NCBI RefSeq assembly: GCF_026210795.1
Contig: NC_089431.1
Span: 2,046,001-2,110,000 of the forward strand
From: Rhizophagus irregularis
Taxonomy: Eukaryota > Glomeromycota > Glomeromycetes > Glomerales > Glomeraceae
Direction: 5' to 3'
Length of the DNA: 64,000 nucleotides
Shown: positions 12,158 through 26,257 of the stretch, in pieces
Layout: every line of letters begins with the position of its first letter
Position numbering within the stretch: position 1 is the stretch's first letter
Program-made: the position numbers and the translations under genes
Notes under the pieces: generated by a model
Told to the model about the DNA's origin: nothing
Database searches by the model: none
What the model saw: the letters and a program-made list of their open reading frames with translations, nothing else

Positions 12158-12326
12158 ATTTTTTGAAAAATTCAATTGCTAAAAAAAAAAGGTTTCGTAA
12201 TACTACTTACTTTTAAATTATACATTATGCAATTACGTCATCTTAGAACCGTGGTACAAAAAAATTATCTTCATGCGCAACTTGTATAATGAATATCTCT
12301 GTCTCATTTTATGAAAACATTGAAAA
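12158..12326. promoter_or_regulatory. Divergent promoter region BTB / PIG-L
   Basis: Only 169 bases separate the start codons of the BTB gene (-) and the PIG-L gene (+), so they must share a short divergent promoter. No TATA motif or other defined site was recognised. Confidence 0.45.
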
Positions 12327-13392
12327 ATGATTTCTTTCGTAATATATTCATTGTTTATATTCTTGATGTTTCTTATAACAAATACTATAATACTATATTA
12401 TATAATGATTAATAATAATGAAGTTCAATTGAATGAAAGGAAAATATTGCTAATTATATCTCATCCTGATGACGAATGTATGTTTTTTGGTCCTACTTTA
12501 CTTTTTTTACGAAATCGAAAAAATCAAGTTCATTTATTATGTTTATCGATAGGTACTTAATAAATTATTATAAATTGAAAATTATCTTTATCGATATATT
12601 TTTATTAATTATTATTTTTTTCTTTTTTTTTTTATATAGGAAATGAATCGGGGCTGGGGGAGATACGAAGGAATGAACTTGAAAGTAGTTGTATAACACT
12701 TGGAATTGATATTGAAAATATTAATATTATAGATCATCCGTAAGTTTCAAAGTTGAAACCAAAATTTATCTTTATCAATCAAATATAATTTACTTTAATT
12801 TGTTTAAGATCATTACAAGATGGTCCAAAGAATAATTGGGATCCTACTTTAATATCCAATATAATAAATGATTATGTTACAAAACATAAAATTGACATTG
12901 TAAGTATATACCATAATTACTTGTAGTAAACCATATCTTCCTAAATATCAAATTTTGAATAATTTATAGATTATAACTTTTGATGAAAAAGGAGTTTCTT
13001 CTCATCCAAATCATATAGCTGCGTTAAATGGTGCAAGGTAAATATATTATTTTAATTACGTTATCACGAGTGTATCTAATCTCCTTTTTATTTTATTTCT
13101 TAGACATTTTATTCAATCCGTTACCACTTCAAATGATATTATATTATATAAATTATTAACAGTTCCCGTATTAAGAAAATATATATCAATACTTGACCTG
13201 CCTTTAACATATCTATTTAAAAATCGAAACAATTTAAATCATTTAATTTTTATATCCTCTTTTACCAATTTTATACGAGCAAGAAAAGCTATGACATCAC
13301 ATCAATCTCAATTAGTTTGGTTTCGTCATTTATATATTTTGTTTTCCAGGTATATGATGATAAATGAATTACAATTAGTTAACATTAATTAA
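12327..13392 (+). CDS. PIGL: PIG-L / GPI12: N-acetylglucosaminyl-phosphatidylinositol de-N-acetylase
   Basis: Catalyses the second step of GPI-anchor synthesis on the ER membrane, removing acetyl from GlcNAc-PI. Exons 12327-12552, 12640-12739, 12809-12899, 12970-13037 and 13104-13392 join in frame to 257 residues. The N-terminus is a membrane segment (MISFVIYSLFIFLMFLITNT). The metal-binding motif is ISHPDDECMFFGPTL, followed by NESGLGEIRRNEL. The second conserved block is TFDEKGVSSHPNHIA. The end, QSQLVWFRHLYILFSRYMMI, matches the conserved C-terminus of the family. Length is typical (about 250) and all catalytic residues are present. A GGTATATG near the end looks like a donor, but reading through gives the expected end. 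Confidence 0.95.
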
Positions 13393-13461
13393 ATTATTAA
13401 ATAAATAAATATATATGTATAACAAATACAATTTTTCTTTTTACCTCTCATCAATATAACA

Positions 13462-13698
13462 ATGAGATTTATTCCACAAAAAACGCTTGATTTAAATACT
13501 TTTTTTATCACTATAATTGTTACATTCTGTGTTCTGACATTAATCCATGGTATAATTTTAATCATCTTTAATTTACTTAAAATGATTTTCTCTTTGGTTC
13601 ATCCATTATCAAGGTAATTCAAATTTTAAATTAGTATTACGCCATAACAAATCTAATAAAAATATTTTTATTTTAGCGAAAATAAATATAATGTTTAA
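13462..13698 (+). CDS. Hypothetical small membrane protein
   Basis: Too short for confident gene calling. ATG 13462 begins MRFIPQKTLDLN and continues through a strongly hydrophobic stretch (FFITIIVTFCVLTLIHGIIL). Unspliced it ends at TAA 13617 after 51 residues. If the intron 13615-13676 (GTAATT...TTTTAG) is removed, it ends SENKYNV at 13698. The single or hairpin transmembrane segment is evident, but I recognise no family. It lies just behind PIG-L on the same strand and could be part of the PIG-L 3' UTR. Confidence 0.3.
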
Positions 13699-14074
13699 AT
13701 AATTATATTATATTTATTATTTCATATTCGCTTCTTTATGGTTGACTATCTCAATGATAAAAATTGTAATATAAAATTCTTCCCTTATATGAAAAAAAGA
13801 TAAAAAGATGTTAATTATATAATTAGAATAAATTTAAATGCTAAAAACTATTTTCAAATATGATTGATTAAGTGATTATAATATTTAATATTTTACAAAA
13901 TAAAGGAAGAATCCAAAATGATTATTAAAGCGAAAAAATTAAGTTCTATATTACAAAAAAAAGAAAAAAAAAAGAATAGCAATTGATCGTAATATACATC
14001 CATATTTCCCAAATATGCTATTAAAAAAGTAACTATCGATGTAAAAATAGTTATTATTATTATTAAATTTCCAG
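13699..14074. other. Convergent intergenic spacer
   Basis: AT-rich spacer between PIG-L/small ORF (+) and SCC2 (-). Only A-rich tracts were seen. Confidence 0.4.
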
Positions 14075-17000
14075 TTACAATTGAAAATCACTATCCTCTT
14101 CATCAGTCACATTATCTATAATTGATTTTCGTTTCTTTTTAGATTTTTTAGATACAGTGTCATTATTAGGTGTATTTCTTTTTTTATTTCCTGATGTTCT
14201 TGGTGATGATGCGTTTTTTGATTTTGGACCTAATTTACGTACAATTCCTTTTCTTGAAGATGTACCTCCTGATGGTTTTACTGTTGTATGTGTTGTCTCA
14301 TCAAATATAGTCATAGTCGTTATATCGAGATCCATGCGATCCAAACTAGCATAACTATTTGATTGTTTGCTACTTAAATCTCCCTCCATCTCTGTATCGG
14401 CAAATTCTTCTTTCTGCGTACCATCCTCAGCGATAAGCTTTCTGAACTGAAAAGAAAACTCTTAAATTATTATCGGAAATTTTTTTTTTTTTAAAAAAAA
14501 TTCTATTTATATAAATAAGCATACCAATTCGCATTGTTGTTTTATATCATCGTCCGTTAGCAAAGGTTTATCTATAAACGAAAGACCATCCCATGTAATT
14601 ACTGGTGGAGCATTTTGATGACGTAGAGCTGGCTTATCTTTATTGGATCCACTTTGGGCTGGATTGAAGTTCTGACATTTGCTAAATAAAAAATAAAATT
14701 AGTAAAATGTTTATAATAATAAATTTCTCGAGATTTAACTTACGCTTCGCTAAGTGCATATGTCTTTTTCAGATGTTCCTTCAAGTACATAAGAATAGTC
14801 ATACAAATGGAAACCTTTGCAGCATAAGGCAATGGCAAAATAGTTTCTGCAAAAAAAAAACAAAAAAAAACATATAATGAAATATAACTGTTCGTTTAAT
14901 TGTTTTAAATAACCAGAATATACCTTTGTCTTTATTCCTCGATTCTTGTTCTTGACTATCTTCTTGTGTTTCCTTTTTCTCTATATTCTCTAAAAGTTCA
15001 GGCTTTTGAACACCTTCAATTAACATTGAATTTAATTTAATGTCATTGTCTGTAGTTTCGCTCACATTCATAAAACTTCCGTTAAGCATAGTAACGCTAG
15101 GCTGATGCGGAGAATTGTTTTCATCAAATGTTTGAATATTGACAGAGGCCTGCTCTTGTGAAGTTTTATTCTGATTAATTATATCCATGTCAATATTGAG
15201 TATTTTTGCATTATTTTGAATAGAATGCAGAGCACTTATAGCAACAACTGACAAAACACGATTGATACAATAAATAACATGAAGGACTTCTTCCAAAGAC
15301 TTATAATCAATAGTAGCTAGATTTTCCGCAACAAATTTACAAAAACCGACATCAACCTGAACGGAAAAGGATAATTAATAGAAAATATATGAATATTAAA
15401 TTAAAGCAAAAATGTTCATACCGTTGATTCATCACATCGTATTAAATCAAAATCGAATGTTCTGACAATTGATATTAAGAAATCATTACGACGTTGCCGT
15501 TTTTCTTTCAGTAATGAATACATAGGATTAAGCAAAGCTTCAGGATGTCCCTCGTCATTTCGAACAGCATACCCTAATCGTAAAAAAATGGATCAAGTTA
15601 AAAAAATCATATAACACTCAATCATCATAAATTTTAGTTATTTCCTAAATAACATACCAACAATAGGATTTTCACAAACCAATTGCTTTTGAAAAGCGTA
15701 CGCCTTTTTAACACAATCTACATTTCGAGAATGTATCAGTGAAGCATGTTTTTCATTTAAGTGTTGATGCAATTTAAATGCCTTGTCACGAACAGTCTGT
15801 TCTGGACTAGTCTCTATCGCAACAATTGTCGGGATACACTAGAAAAATAAATATAAATAAATGTTATTGAGAATGTAAAATGAACAATAATAAATACAAA
15901 CTCACATACCAATACAGGATGTGCTAAGCCCTGCTGAATAATGTTTCCTAAGACATCTAAAGCAATTATTTTCAAACTTTGTGTTGGATCAAAAGTACAT
16001 TCGAGAATCCGATCAAGATATCGTTGCATTAAAGAACTGCTTACACTATTAAATTTCAAAGAAGGAACTATTACTCCCAAACCAAATTGCTTTAAAACAA
16101 ATAAAAAAAAAATTTATTATTCTTACCCAGCCTCGGCAAACTCATCTGCATTTCCAATTAAAACCTTTAGATCGACAGGGTTATTTTTTTTTTGCTCTAT
16201 GAATAATTGATAAATATTTATTTAAAATAAGTAAATAAATTTATAAATTATAATAATAATAATACGCTTACTCTTCTCTTCTAAATCTGTATTAATTTTT
16301 TGTTGTTCTGCTACCAAGAAATCAGAAAACACCTTCATTAGCTGTATTTTCATATCCATAGCTCCAGTATTCAATATACGATCCATTAGATCCGTACTTT
16401 CCGGTCTAAGCATTATGATTGGATAGGATAAATATATGAACCCTATAGAATATAAATAAAATCAGTAAGAAGAGAAAGTAAATATACTTTAATTATTATT
16501 TACCTAAACTTTGTAATGCCATTTTCTGAACAGTTTCTGATAAGCTTTCTTTGCAAAAATATAAAACTAATTGGAAAACAATAGTTATTATAGGTCCCTA
16601 AATTTGTAATAAGCGGTATTTCAATATATATCGATAGCACAAAATTATAAAAGCGTGTTTAAATAATCTATTCGTACCTTATCAATTAGATTTAATTCTT
16701 TCATTTCATCTGATAAAAAAAACAAAGTTAATCAAATAAATATATATGTATATATATATATATTAGTGAATTTATAAAAATTTTTGTAGTGTTCTAACCT
16801 GGTTTTTCCGATCTCTTTTTGTCAAAATCGAAATTCTTACATAATAGACCGATAATTAAAAGAAGAACCATAACATTTCGCGCCGAAGATATATCTTTAC
16901 CAGCATCTAAATGTTTCTTCTCAACTTTAAGTTTTTCTTCAAGGGTACAAGGTATATAAATGGAAAATAAGAAAAACAGAATTTTTCATGCGATTACATG

Positions 17001-20000
17001 AATAAATTAATAAAATATTACCTATACAAGATCTCAACAGTTTTGTTAAACGAATATAGTTATGCGTTAATTTGTCAACAATAACACAAAGACACGGTAC
17101 AACTTCTTGAAGAATCTAAGGTAATAATACAAATGGTAATAAGATTTCAATATTTATTCTTCATATAATTCTAAACAATACCCGATATATATTAAATCAT
17201 CTTCTTATCATACCTTTTGTGGACTTTTGGTAAGTAGACCAAGAAGAGCTTGCTCTACTTCAGTTAAAAAGCTTGGATTTGGTCGTTTTAAAAGTGGAAG
17301 AACACTTTGATAGATGATCAAAACATAATATAAGATAGTTTGGTCATCGGACTATATGATCAAAAATTAAATTAAAAGAGAATTCTATTATTATATGACA
17401 TCATTATCATTACTTACCGAGCTAGCACTTTTTAAGTATGGTTGTAGAGTGACAACATGTCTTCGAACAAGTGAAGGAGAGGCATTGCTTAAGAGACATA
17501 TGGTACTTATACAACTTACGACTTCAGTCTAAAAAAAGTCCATATATATTAATAACATTTAAGTAATGATCATAGAAGGAAAAAATCATGATTTTATAAA
17601 ATACCTTTGAATTGGAGTCTTGCAATGTCAATAAATGCTCGAACAAACAATCCACCATACACTGGCATATATTTAAAACTTCCCGTTTCTGTTTTCCATC
17701 CTTTTCTAAAATCTTTTTTTTATAAAAGATATAAATAATCTCAAATAAACCCTTTTTACATGATTAAATAATTAAAAACTAACCTTTTTGAATAATCCTC
17801 CTAATACATGGCCGTTTCTTTCGCCAAGGCGTCCTGCAACTCCAACAATTAACAAGCTTCTACTTAAAACTTCTTTCTTACCAACAGAAGACATGTTGGT
17901 AAATTCACTTTGTCCATCATCGTCATCAAGATCATCCATGTCAATGCTCACAGTTCTTTGATGTTTGAATGGTACAAACCATAATTCTTGAATTGTTTTT
18001 AAAGCTAAGTCCTTTAGAATGAATTAATTAATAGTTACTAATGATATCTAATTTTCACAATTCTTAAATGATATTTACCTTAACATGATTATCGTCGTCA
18101 TTTATACGCATAAGAATTTTACAACCAATATCTATCATCATTTTCTGGTCCGCACTTTTAAGATATATGTCACGAAGTAATTTTATAACACGTTTTCGGA
18201 CATTGAGACCGGTATCCTGTACATACATGCATATAATAAACATATATTCCAAAATAAAACTTGTATGAAAATTACAAAATATTAATTTATATTTACCAAA
18301 ATTCGCTCACTGATAACTTTATAATACTGTTCAGTAATATCGGGTTTTTGTGAGAGATATCGACCAACAAGATCAATAGCTGCATCACGAACAGCCGGTG
18401 AATTATCGGAAAGTCTTTGTGCAATTGTTTGTCGAACATTAACCTTTGCATTTACATTCAATATTAATTAGAATATCGAGGTTGCCTTAATCGAAATAGG
18501 AATAGAAACTTACTTGACTCAAAATGTTCGGATCATTAATAACTACTTGGCCCAAGGCTCTCAAGGCTTTGGTTCGAAAAGCAACAACACCTGTATCAAG
18601 CGAAACCAAAATTCTCGAGAGGATAGAATCAAAATTCTGATATAGAGTTTGCCTTGTTGCAAGAAGTTCGGTAACAAGACTAATGTCAGAACGTTCTATA
18701 CCTAATGATCTATTTGGAAGTTAAAAGAAAAAAAAAATTAAGCTATTAAACCTAAGGTACTATAGAAAGTACATTGAAACTACCTTTGTTTCAAATTTTG
18801 GTCAATGTTATCTTCTAAAGACATTTGCCAATATTCGGCAATTATTTTATCTAGCAATTTTTTCATTTCGCCAATCGTGGCTTTTTCTTCCCGGTCTTCA
18901 CTCGATAAATTTTCAGAAATCGAAAGTAGCGTGTTAACAAAAGAATATCCCCACTCCGCCAAATAAAATTGCCGAGCACACTAAAGTATATCAAATATAC
19001 AATCAATAAGGTTTATTGTATAATTATAATTCTTATTATATACGTACCTGTACTCCAGGATCTTCTAATGCGCCAAATTCTAGAAATTTTAATACAACTT
19101 TTTGACATTCCCAAAGATTGTTCACTGACTGCGCATTCGTTAGACTAGTAATCTAAAATAAAATGAATCGAGCTATGTAAATGTGACCATGAAAACAAAA
19201 AAAAATTAAATCGTATTATTCGCACCTCTCCCTTTGGGACATCTTTGGCCATATCTATCCAATGGCGAACTTCTTTATTTTCCCAATTATCTTCTAATGT
19301 ACTCTCACCAGTTACTAGGACGTTATTGGCATATTTCTTTATTCGTCCAGCAATTGTACCTAAATAATCAATAGCCATGGACTTTGTGTATGTGTCTGCC
19401 TTCTTATCGTTAATATAGCCAACCTAAGTTTTAGCGAGTAAATATTATTAATTGACATAATAATGAAACAGTGATTGCTTCTATAAACATTACCATAATT
19501 TTACTGAAAATGTGAACTATCATTTCTGCGGCAGGCCATTCCGGAAAATTTAAAACTGTGATTACATCTTCCATGAAGTTATCCAGCAATACACGATATT
19601 CTGACTCGTTCGAGTTTTTAATAGACTTTGTGCATCTTAACAATTTAAGAAATTATTGGATGACGTGCGGAATTGTAAAAAAATATTAATAAAATAAAAG
19701 ATGAAAAATACCTTGCCAGCAAGAATTTAAAAACATAACCAGCATTCGCACTAGCAGCATCAATACCCGTTTTCCAAGCACTTCCACACTAATTTAATTA
19801 AATATTTATTAGTAATAAAAAAAAGGAAACAGGAAAAAAAAAACAATGTGGTTCTGGGGGATAAACCTTTTTTTAAATTATTGATATCTCCAATGATATC
19901 AATTCCAAAAATTTCATCTCTGCCTTGGCCGTCAATTTCCTTGGAGCCATATTGATTTGTACCCGCTGTACAACTTTGAATGAGTTGCAAAATAAGTGCC

Positions 20001-23000
20001 GAAACCATCTGTATTGATTTACCATCAGGTAACCTATAATTAACGATTTTATTAGCTATGGTAATCAGCATGGGGACATTTTACCCATTCGTATTAATTA
20101 CCTATATTGTCGTAAATTACGCTTTGTCGTGGGTAACTTAATTAAAGAAGTGAGAATTTCCTCTAAAATCCAAGTACGTTGTTTTTGATGATTTGTGAAA
20201 ACCTGTTACATTAATTATTAATTATCATTAAAGCTTTGCCCAATACAAAATTCATGATATTAAATAAAATCATGTCGTACCAATCGCAACAATCCAAGTG
20301 CGACCAATTTCATAGATTCAACATTATTTCCAAAAAAATTATTGCTGCCACCGCTAGCAGAATCAACAAAAAATGGTCCAATAGCAATAAAACTAACAGT
20401 TATGACAATGCTATCTGATAACTCTTCTTGTTGCATTAAGTCATACAATTTTCTCAGATAAGTAGTCATAATTGGAAGCAATCCCGATATCTTACGCTTG
20501 AGGCGCGAAGTAAGAAAAAAATTAACTGTTAAGGAATAAAAATAAACTTATAATAACTCGAATAAAAATAAATTTTATAAAGGATATTTATCAAAAATCT
20601 CGAGCAATAAGGAATCAGCTTCATCTGTCACACAATGGAAATTACAATAAATTAACTAACCATCAAAAAAATCCCATCCCAAAAAATTTTTTAAAAAAAC
20701 ATACTATTCAATTCCTCTTTAGACGTATTTAATTCCAAAAAACGGTATATAATTTCTCCAAGTTGATTTTTTACAAGATTCAAACTTGAAGTAATTAGGT
20801 CTTCAGGGTAAAGCTATAATCGATAATTGTTAATTAATTATATTATTATATTAATAGTCAACAAAATACGGCAAAATAGAAAATGTTCAATACCTGTTTA
20901 CTTAATTTACCACCCGTCATTATTGTAAATGCAGCTATTGCAGCATCAATCCCATTCATTATTTTTTCAAGCTTTTCTTCAATTTGTTCCGTCCTTGAGT
21001 CTTCATCCATTTTATAATCATCATCATAAGTATCACCTTTATCTACACTGTAATCAGAGTTTTTTTGATTTACTTTAATTCGGCTTTTAGATGTTGACTT
21101 AGGTAATACTTCAAAATTTTCGACCTCTCGCACAGAACGATCTAATATTTTCAAAAGACGTGCTAAGTCCTCTACTTCAACATCCTCCATACGTTTGTAA
21201 CGGCTCACTTTGCTAACAAGTTTTATGAGTTGTTGGATTGCATTTGTGGTAAGCAGAGGTTCGCTTGAGCCCATACTTGATGGAACAAATAATGATGTTG
21301 AATTTTGTGAATTTGCATTAGATTGATCTACGCTGGCGGAATCCTCAGCTTCAAATATCATACTCATATAATTGATTAAGTTGATCAATACACCTATAAA
21401 ATAGTCCAAGATAAATAAGATTTGCAATAAAATTGAAATTATACAAAAATAAAAATGTTAGCTTACTTTCTCCATTTCGTTCTTCATCCTTATCTTTATC
21501 CTTATGTTTTTTGTATTCTTGATTTGGTTTTTTGTGAGATTGATGCGGACTAAGACTCCAATCAAATTCTGATTTTTGGGGCGAACGATATTCTTCCAAT
21601 TTATCTCTCGGTGGAATTTCTATAACTACTTTAGGGGATGTTGCTCGAATACTTTGTCGTTTTGTAGTTAAGAGATTATCAGAATCTTCGTATTGTTCAT
21701 TATAGAAATTATTTACGGGAGATGTTTCTGGGTTAATGACGACTTGGGGAGTTAAATGTTCCATTTCTATTTCTTGTGATGAAGTAGATGACACTTTAGA
21801 ATCTTGATATTTTGACTGAATGTAAGATTTTGAAAGGGATGTACTTTCTATAACAACATGTGGAGAATTAGAACGTATATCATATGATCGTGGAATCATA
21901 TTTGCTTCTGAAAAAACGTTAAGATGATAATCTCTATTTGAATGTGCCGGAGTTTCGATGAAAACTAATGAAGATGGTGTTCGAATATCTTGATTATCTG
22001 ATGAATTATACATAGAATTTCCATAAATACTATCATTACTATACGTGTTCTGTCGCTCTCTCTGATGAACATGGTTGATATTTCGAGGAATATTCGGTGT
22101 AGGTAAAATACATTCTTCATAAACACTTTGATTATAACCAATTTGCTGAGGCACAGCACTATTCATGATAACTTCAGATTTATTAGCATTATTAGCATGA
22201 AAGCTTTGAGATGATCGAGAACCCATGCCAGATACTTGATAAATGTCGCGATTATAATCTTGGTGTTGTGAGATTATATTACTACTGGTAGTATTCTGAG
22301 GGATCATTTCCATAGCCTGCGTGAATGGACGTTTCTGTGGGATTGAAGGCTGAGGATTGATTGCATACTCGAAAGAAGGTCGTGGAAATGTTATCGATGA
22401 GCTCTTAAATCGGCTAATTCAATATAAAACCAATAAATTCATTAAATCATATTCATATTTTCGATATTTGATATTATAACTTTTTTCAAAAACTTATTTT
22501 GAGACATAAATATTAATACAATATAAATTAAGAAAACAGACTAAGACAATAGATCTATATATAATTAAATTAAACTTGTACACTAAATATTTATTATGAA
22601 ACAAGATCGAAACAATGGAATACTTACACATAGCTCACATCAACTTGATTTAGCAATCCACGAACAGCATGTAACTGTTGTTGTAGAGAGAAGTCAGAAA
22701 TCTGGGACGCTGATTGATTATCCAAAAGGTTGGCAATACGTGCATATTCTGGATCTGTCGGATTACAAGTGATATAATCTCCGAATGCAATAGATATTGG
22801 AGGTATATCGCTCATAACTTTTCGACAGGATAAAAGAATTATTAATTATAGTTTTCAAATAACCTAAACAGCCCCCAGAGTCATCGAGGTACCTTAAACT
22901 ACAAACAAATAAACTAATAAACTAAATAATAAAAAAAAAAGAACCTGCTGACGCTGGAGTAAGTGAAGCTAATGCTGAATATTGTAATGACGATCGGGCG

Positions 23001-23083
23001 TCGTCTGGAGTTGGCATATAACCTGCTCCAGCCCCTCCCTCGCCACTACGCTGTTTTCCATTTGTACTGCGAGGACCATTCAT
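14075..23083 (-). CDS. SCC2: Cohesin loader SCC2/NIPBL/Mis4
   Basis: The large HEAT-repeat subunit that, with Scc4/Mau2, loads cohesin on chromatin. The gene spans 9 kb with more than 20 exons. ATG 23083 gives [19 protein letters not shown] (exon 1 about 22945-23083). The N-terminal third is disordered and Ser/Asn/Gln-rich (exon about 21466-22416). The HEAT body contains [20 protein letters not shown], the hallmark NIPBL stretch, followed by [20 protein letters not shown]. Further blocks are [19 protein letters not shown] and [20 protein letters not shown]. The tail at 14075-14389 is basic ([20 protein letters not shown]) and ends DEEDSDFQL, which suggests a nuclear signal. Overall length fits fungal Scc2 (1,500-1,900). 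Exon boundaries were not all resolved. Confidence 0.9.
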
Positions 23084-24122
23084 TATTTTTGTTTGTGATT
23101 TACTATACAATTTTCGCGATTAATAGTTGCTAGATAGATTTCACTGTTTGCAAACGTTTCCTATTGATGGAACACTTGATTTAGAAATGAATGACATCAG
23201 AGTTGAAACACAGTTTCCTTCTCATTTATATCAAATAATGTCGGCCTTCTTTGTTTACTTTATATCATGACATTCGAAGCGAAAAAGGACTATTGACTGT
23301 GTGTTATGTCAATGTTTTTTATCATGTGATCTGATTGATTTATTATTACTATAAAAGTCATTTATTGCTTTTATAAAATAAGTATGACGTCATATTATAG
23401 TACATTAATAAGTTTTTCTCTGTTCTATTTCTTTCAGATTTTTGAATTTCCCAATAGCCAAAACTTTCATCATATCCTAACCAACTGACAATTTATAATA
23501 ATTTTACAAATTTCCATACGCTCAAAAAATTACAAACAACAATATTCTCAATGATACAATTATATTATTTCTTAAAAGGATTGTTAAAATTATAATACCA
23601 AATTTCTTCTGTAAACTAAGTAGTTACAGCACAATATAAAACTACTTAAATCTACAGGGAAATTGTTTTCATTCTCATTATTTTGAAAATTAGAAATTTC
23701 TACTGTTGATTAAGTTCAACTACAATATTCTGAGTTGTAGTTGTCAGCATTTTTAATGATGTTTTCGGTTTATCAAATCTTTTTCGAATATAAGTAAACT
23801 ATCACTACAATAGCAGTTCATATTGAAAAATAAATTCCGTTAAAAGTGTTACAACCTTGAATGCTACAAAATCAAAATATATTAAAATTATGCTTTAATT
23901 AAAAAAAAAATCAATACACTAAAAAAATTCTTTATCTGACAAAAGCTAATACCTAATGCTATTTCAGAATGCAAAAATATGAACTGGAAAAAATTCCATT
24001 TTGTTTTTTGGCGGAAGAACAATACCAACCAGTAATGGAAAAATTATTGATATAGTTATATAATATTTTTGTCGTTACCATTTACTTTTAAACTATACTT
24101 CTATGAATCTTAAAAGAAAATA
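23084..24122. other. Upstream region of SCC2
   Basis: About 1 kb of AT-rich DNA that must hold the SCC2 promoter. No recognisable gene or repeat was seen. Confidence 0.4.
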
Positions 24123-24341
24123 TTAATACCATGAAGCCTGCTGCAATCCCAGACGCATTGATTCATAATGCTTAGATCCAACAAATTGCCTGTAATGTTT
24201 GACATAAATTGGCACCATAAATCCATGCACTGAGAATATGAAGTATACAAAGAATACAAAAATAGACAAATACGTGATTATAATCGATATATAATGAAAA
24301 TAATTATCATAAGAAGAAGGAAATTGTGCTAAGTGTTGCAT
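24123..24341 (-). CDS. Hypothetical transmembrane-protein exon
   Basis: A 72-codon frame from ATG 24341 begins MQHLAQFPSSYDNYFHYISI and runs into a clear membrane helix (IIITYLSIFVFFVYFIFSVH), followed by a basic loop (VPIYVKHYRQFVGSKHYESM). The end, LGLQQASW, is followed by TGGTATTA, which could be a splice donor, so this may be one exon of a longer gene reaching toward 23950. I do not recognise the family. The composition is more protein-like than the flanking AT-rich DNA. Confidence 0.3.
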   Translation of the reverse strand: MQHLAQFPSSYDNYFHYISIIITYLSIFVFFVYFIFSVHGFMVPIYVKHYRQFVGSKHYESMRLGLQQASWY

Positions 24342-25809
24342 ATGTTAAGCCACCACTAATAAGTTAAATTCGTTATCTATTGGAACGTATTATTATTAGT
24401 TGTTCTGCTTTCATTTAACTTTGTTAATACTTCAGGAAATTTAATTCAATAATATTGTTTTTTTTAAAAAAATGATGTATTTGAATTATATAGCTGCTTC
24501 AATTATTCCACATGATTTTGATAAAAGGACTAAATCAGAATTTCAAAACTAATGAAGCATCATCCTTTATAATGATATCTTTTATGTATTAATTGCAAAA
24601 ACTATTGCAAATAAAATTTTGAATAAATGAAAACTTGCTTGAAAAATTCTCTTTTTTCTTTTAAAAAAAATTACTTGACTAATTGGGGTCTTTGCCAATA
24701 AAGTACAAAACTCAAAAAAAAATTTTAATTTTACTTTATATGTTAATTATGTTTTTTTACTGAAATAAATGCAAATTTAATATCAATTCAATTTTTGATA
24801 TTTTTTGAGTTTTATGCCTTTCATTGCAAAAACTATGTATCAATCAAAAAAATATATATTACGTTTTCTGATAAATATGATAAATATATAAAATAACAAC
24901 TATTAAATACATCTCATTGAAAGGATTTCTTTTGATTATTACATTATAAAATAACTACTATAATATTATTAACCAGGTTAACTTAAAACTTAAAATTTTT
25001 GGCTAATTCTTTTTCAAAGTTAAATTTCTTACTAAATATAAGTTTGGTAACTTATACTGAATTTTGATATAAGTTAAAATTAGAAAATTAATCAGTATTA
25101 CAATTTATCAAAATCTATTATATACTAATAATTTAATATATCAATATCAGTTTTTTAACTGTATATAACTTAAAATTAGTATTTTTAATAAGTTGTAAAT
25201 GATAAAAGTAAATTGCTAAAGTTCACGCAATAACTCGGTCACTATACCAGATTATGATATATTTTCAACCAGAATTAAAAATCTAATAAAATACTGGCCA
25301 GTATTATATTATAATTTTACCATCGAATATTATTACCAGCGATGCTTGTTTAGCAATACAATATATATATATATTATAAAATATAAAATTTACAAATAAA
25401 TATTTTAATAATGCCTGTTTAAATTATTTTTGCAATAACTAAATATTTTGTTAAATTTTATATTTAATTAATATTTGGCTAAATCTAAATTAATGGCTAA
25501 ATTGGAACTCAAAGAATATATAGATCCAGATCCAAAATTTTAATATAATTTTATACATCTAATTCTATTAAAAAATTTATACAAAATCATCATACAAATT
25601 CAAAATTTTATTATAAATTTTACAATTATAAATTTGAGTTTATATAAAAAAAATCTTTTTAAAGAAAAATTCCTAACAAATATTATTAAAATTTTAGATA
25701 CTTTATAAATATTGATATCCAATATATATAATATAGTAGGTCTTATACAAAAATTTGTATGTATACTATAAAATTAAAGAAAACACATTTTGCTACATAT
25801 CTTACTATA
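24342..25809. other. AT-rich spacer at the edge of the transposon-rich region
   Basis: About 1.5 kb of very AT-rich DNA with many short A/T runs. I find no coding frame, RNA gene or clear repeat boundary. Confidence 0.4.
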
Positions 25810-26076
25810 CAGTGATCATAAAAAAATAAAACACAGCTTATTGGATTCATTTTAATAAAATGAATCAAATGGTAATAGTTTCATATTTCTAGGTATAATA
25901 GATGTTAAATTATATCACACATTAGCACTTTGTATTTTTATTCACTATGTATTTTTATATTTATTCCATAACTTGCCATCTATCTATTATACCTAAAAAT
26001 ATAAAATTACCACCATTCAACTTGTCTTATTAAGATGAATCTATAAGCTTTGTTTCATCTCTTTATGTGAATGTCA
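25810..26076. mobile_element. MITE with about 95-bp terminal inverted repeats (Tc1/mariner-like ends)
   Basis: The left half from 25810 (CAGTGATCATAAAAAAATAA) pairs with the right half ending near 26076. Shared blocks in inverted orientation include AGCTTAT, GATTCAT and AGGTATAATAGAT (25893-25910 against about 25976-25993). The centre is short. CAGTG ends next to a TA are typical of Tc1/mariner derivatives, but the superfamily is inferred. There is no coding capacity. Confidence 0.65.
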
Positions 26077-26080
26077 AGAT

Positions 26081-26257
26081 TATACATGCCACCCAAATTA
26101 TTTTGGACTGCCGTAATTATAAGTAAAATCCCAAATTCAATTATGACATCCCAAATTATTTGGCACTTTACATAGTAAATTATATATAAACCGAATGAAT
26201 TATGGCATCCCAAATTATAATTATGACATCCCAAAATAATTTGGGCAGCATGTATAG
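26081..26257. mobile_element. 177-bp hAT-type MITE with 8-bp TSD
   Basis: Flanked by exact direct repeats GTCAAGAT (26073-26080 and 26258-26265). The termini are inverted repeats of 26 bp with two mismatches, starting TATACATGC and continuing into CCCAAATTATTTTGG. Internal copies of CATCCCAAATTAT add further symmetry. Perfect 8-bp target duplications are characteristic of hAT transposases acting in trans. It sits at the right edge of the neighbouring MITE. Confidence 0.8.

Noticed and set aside
14157-14354. 65-codon plus-strand frame
   Set aside because: A shadow opposite the basic C-terminal exon of SCC2.
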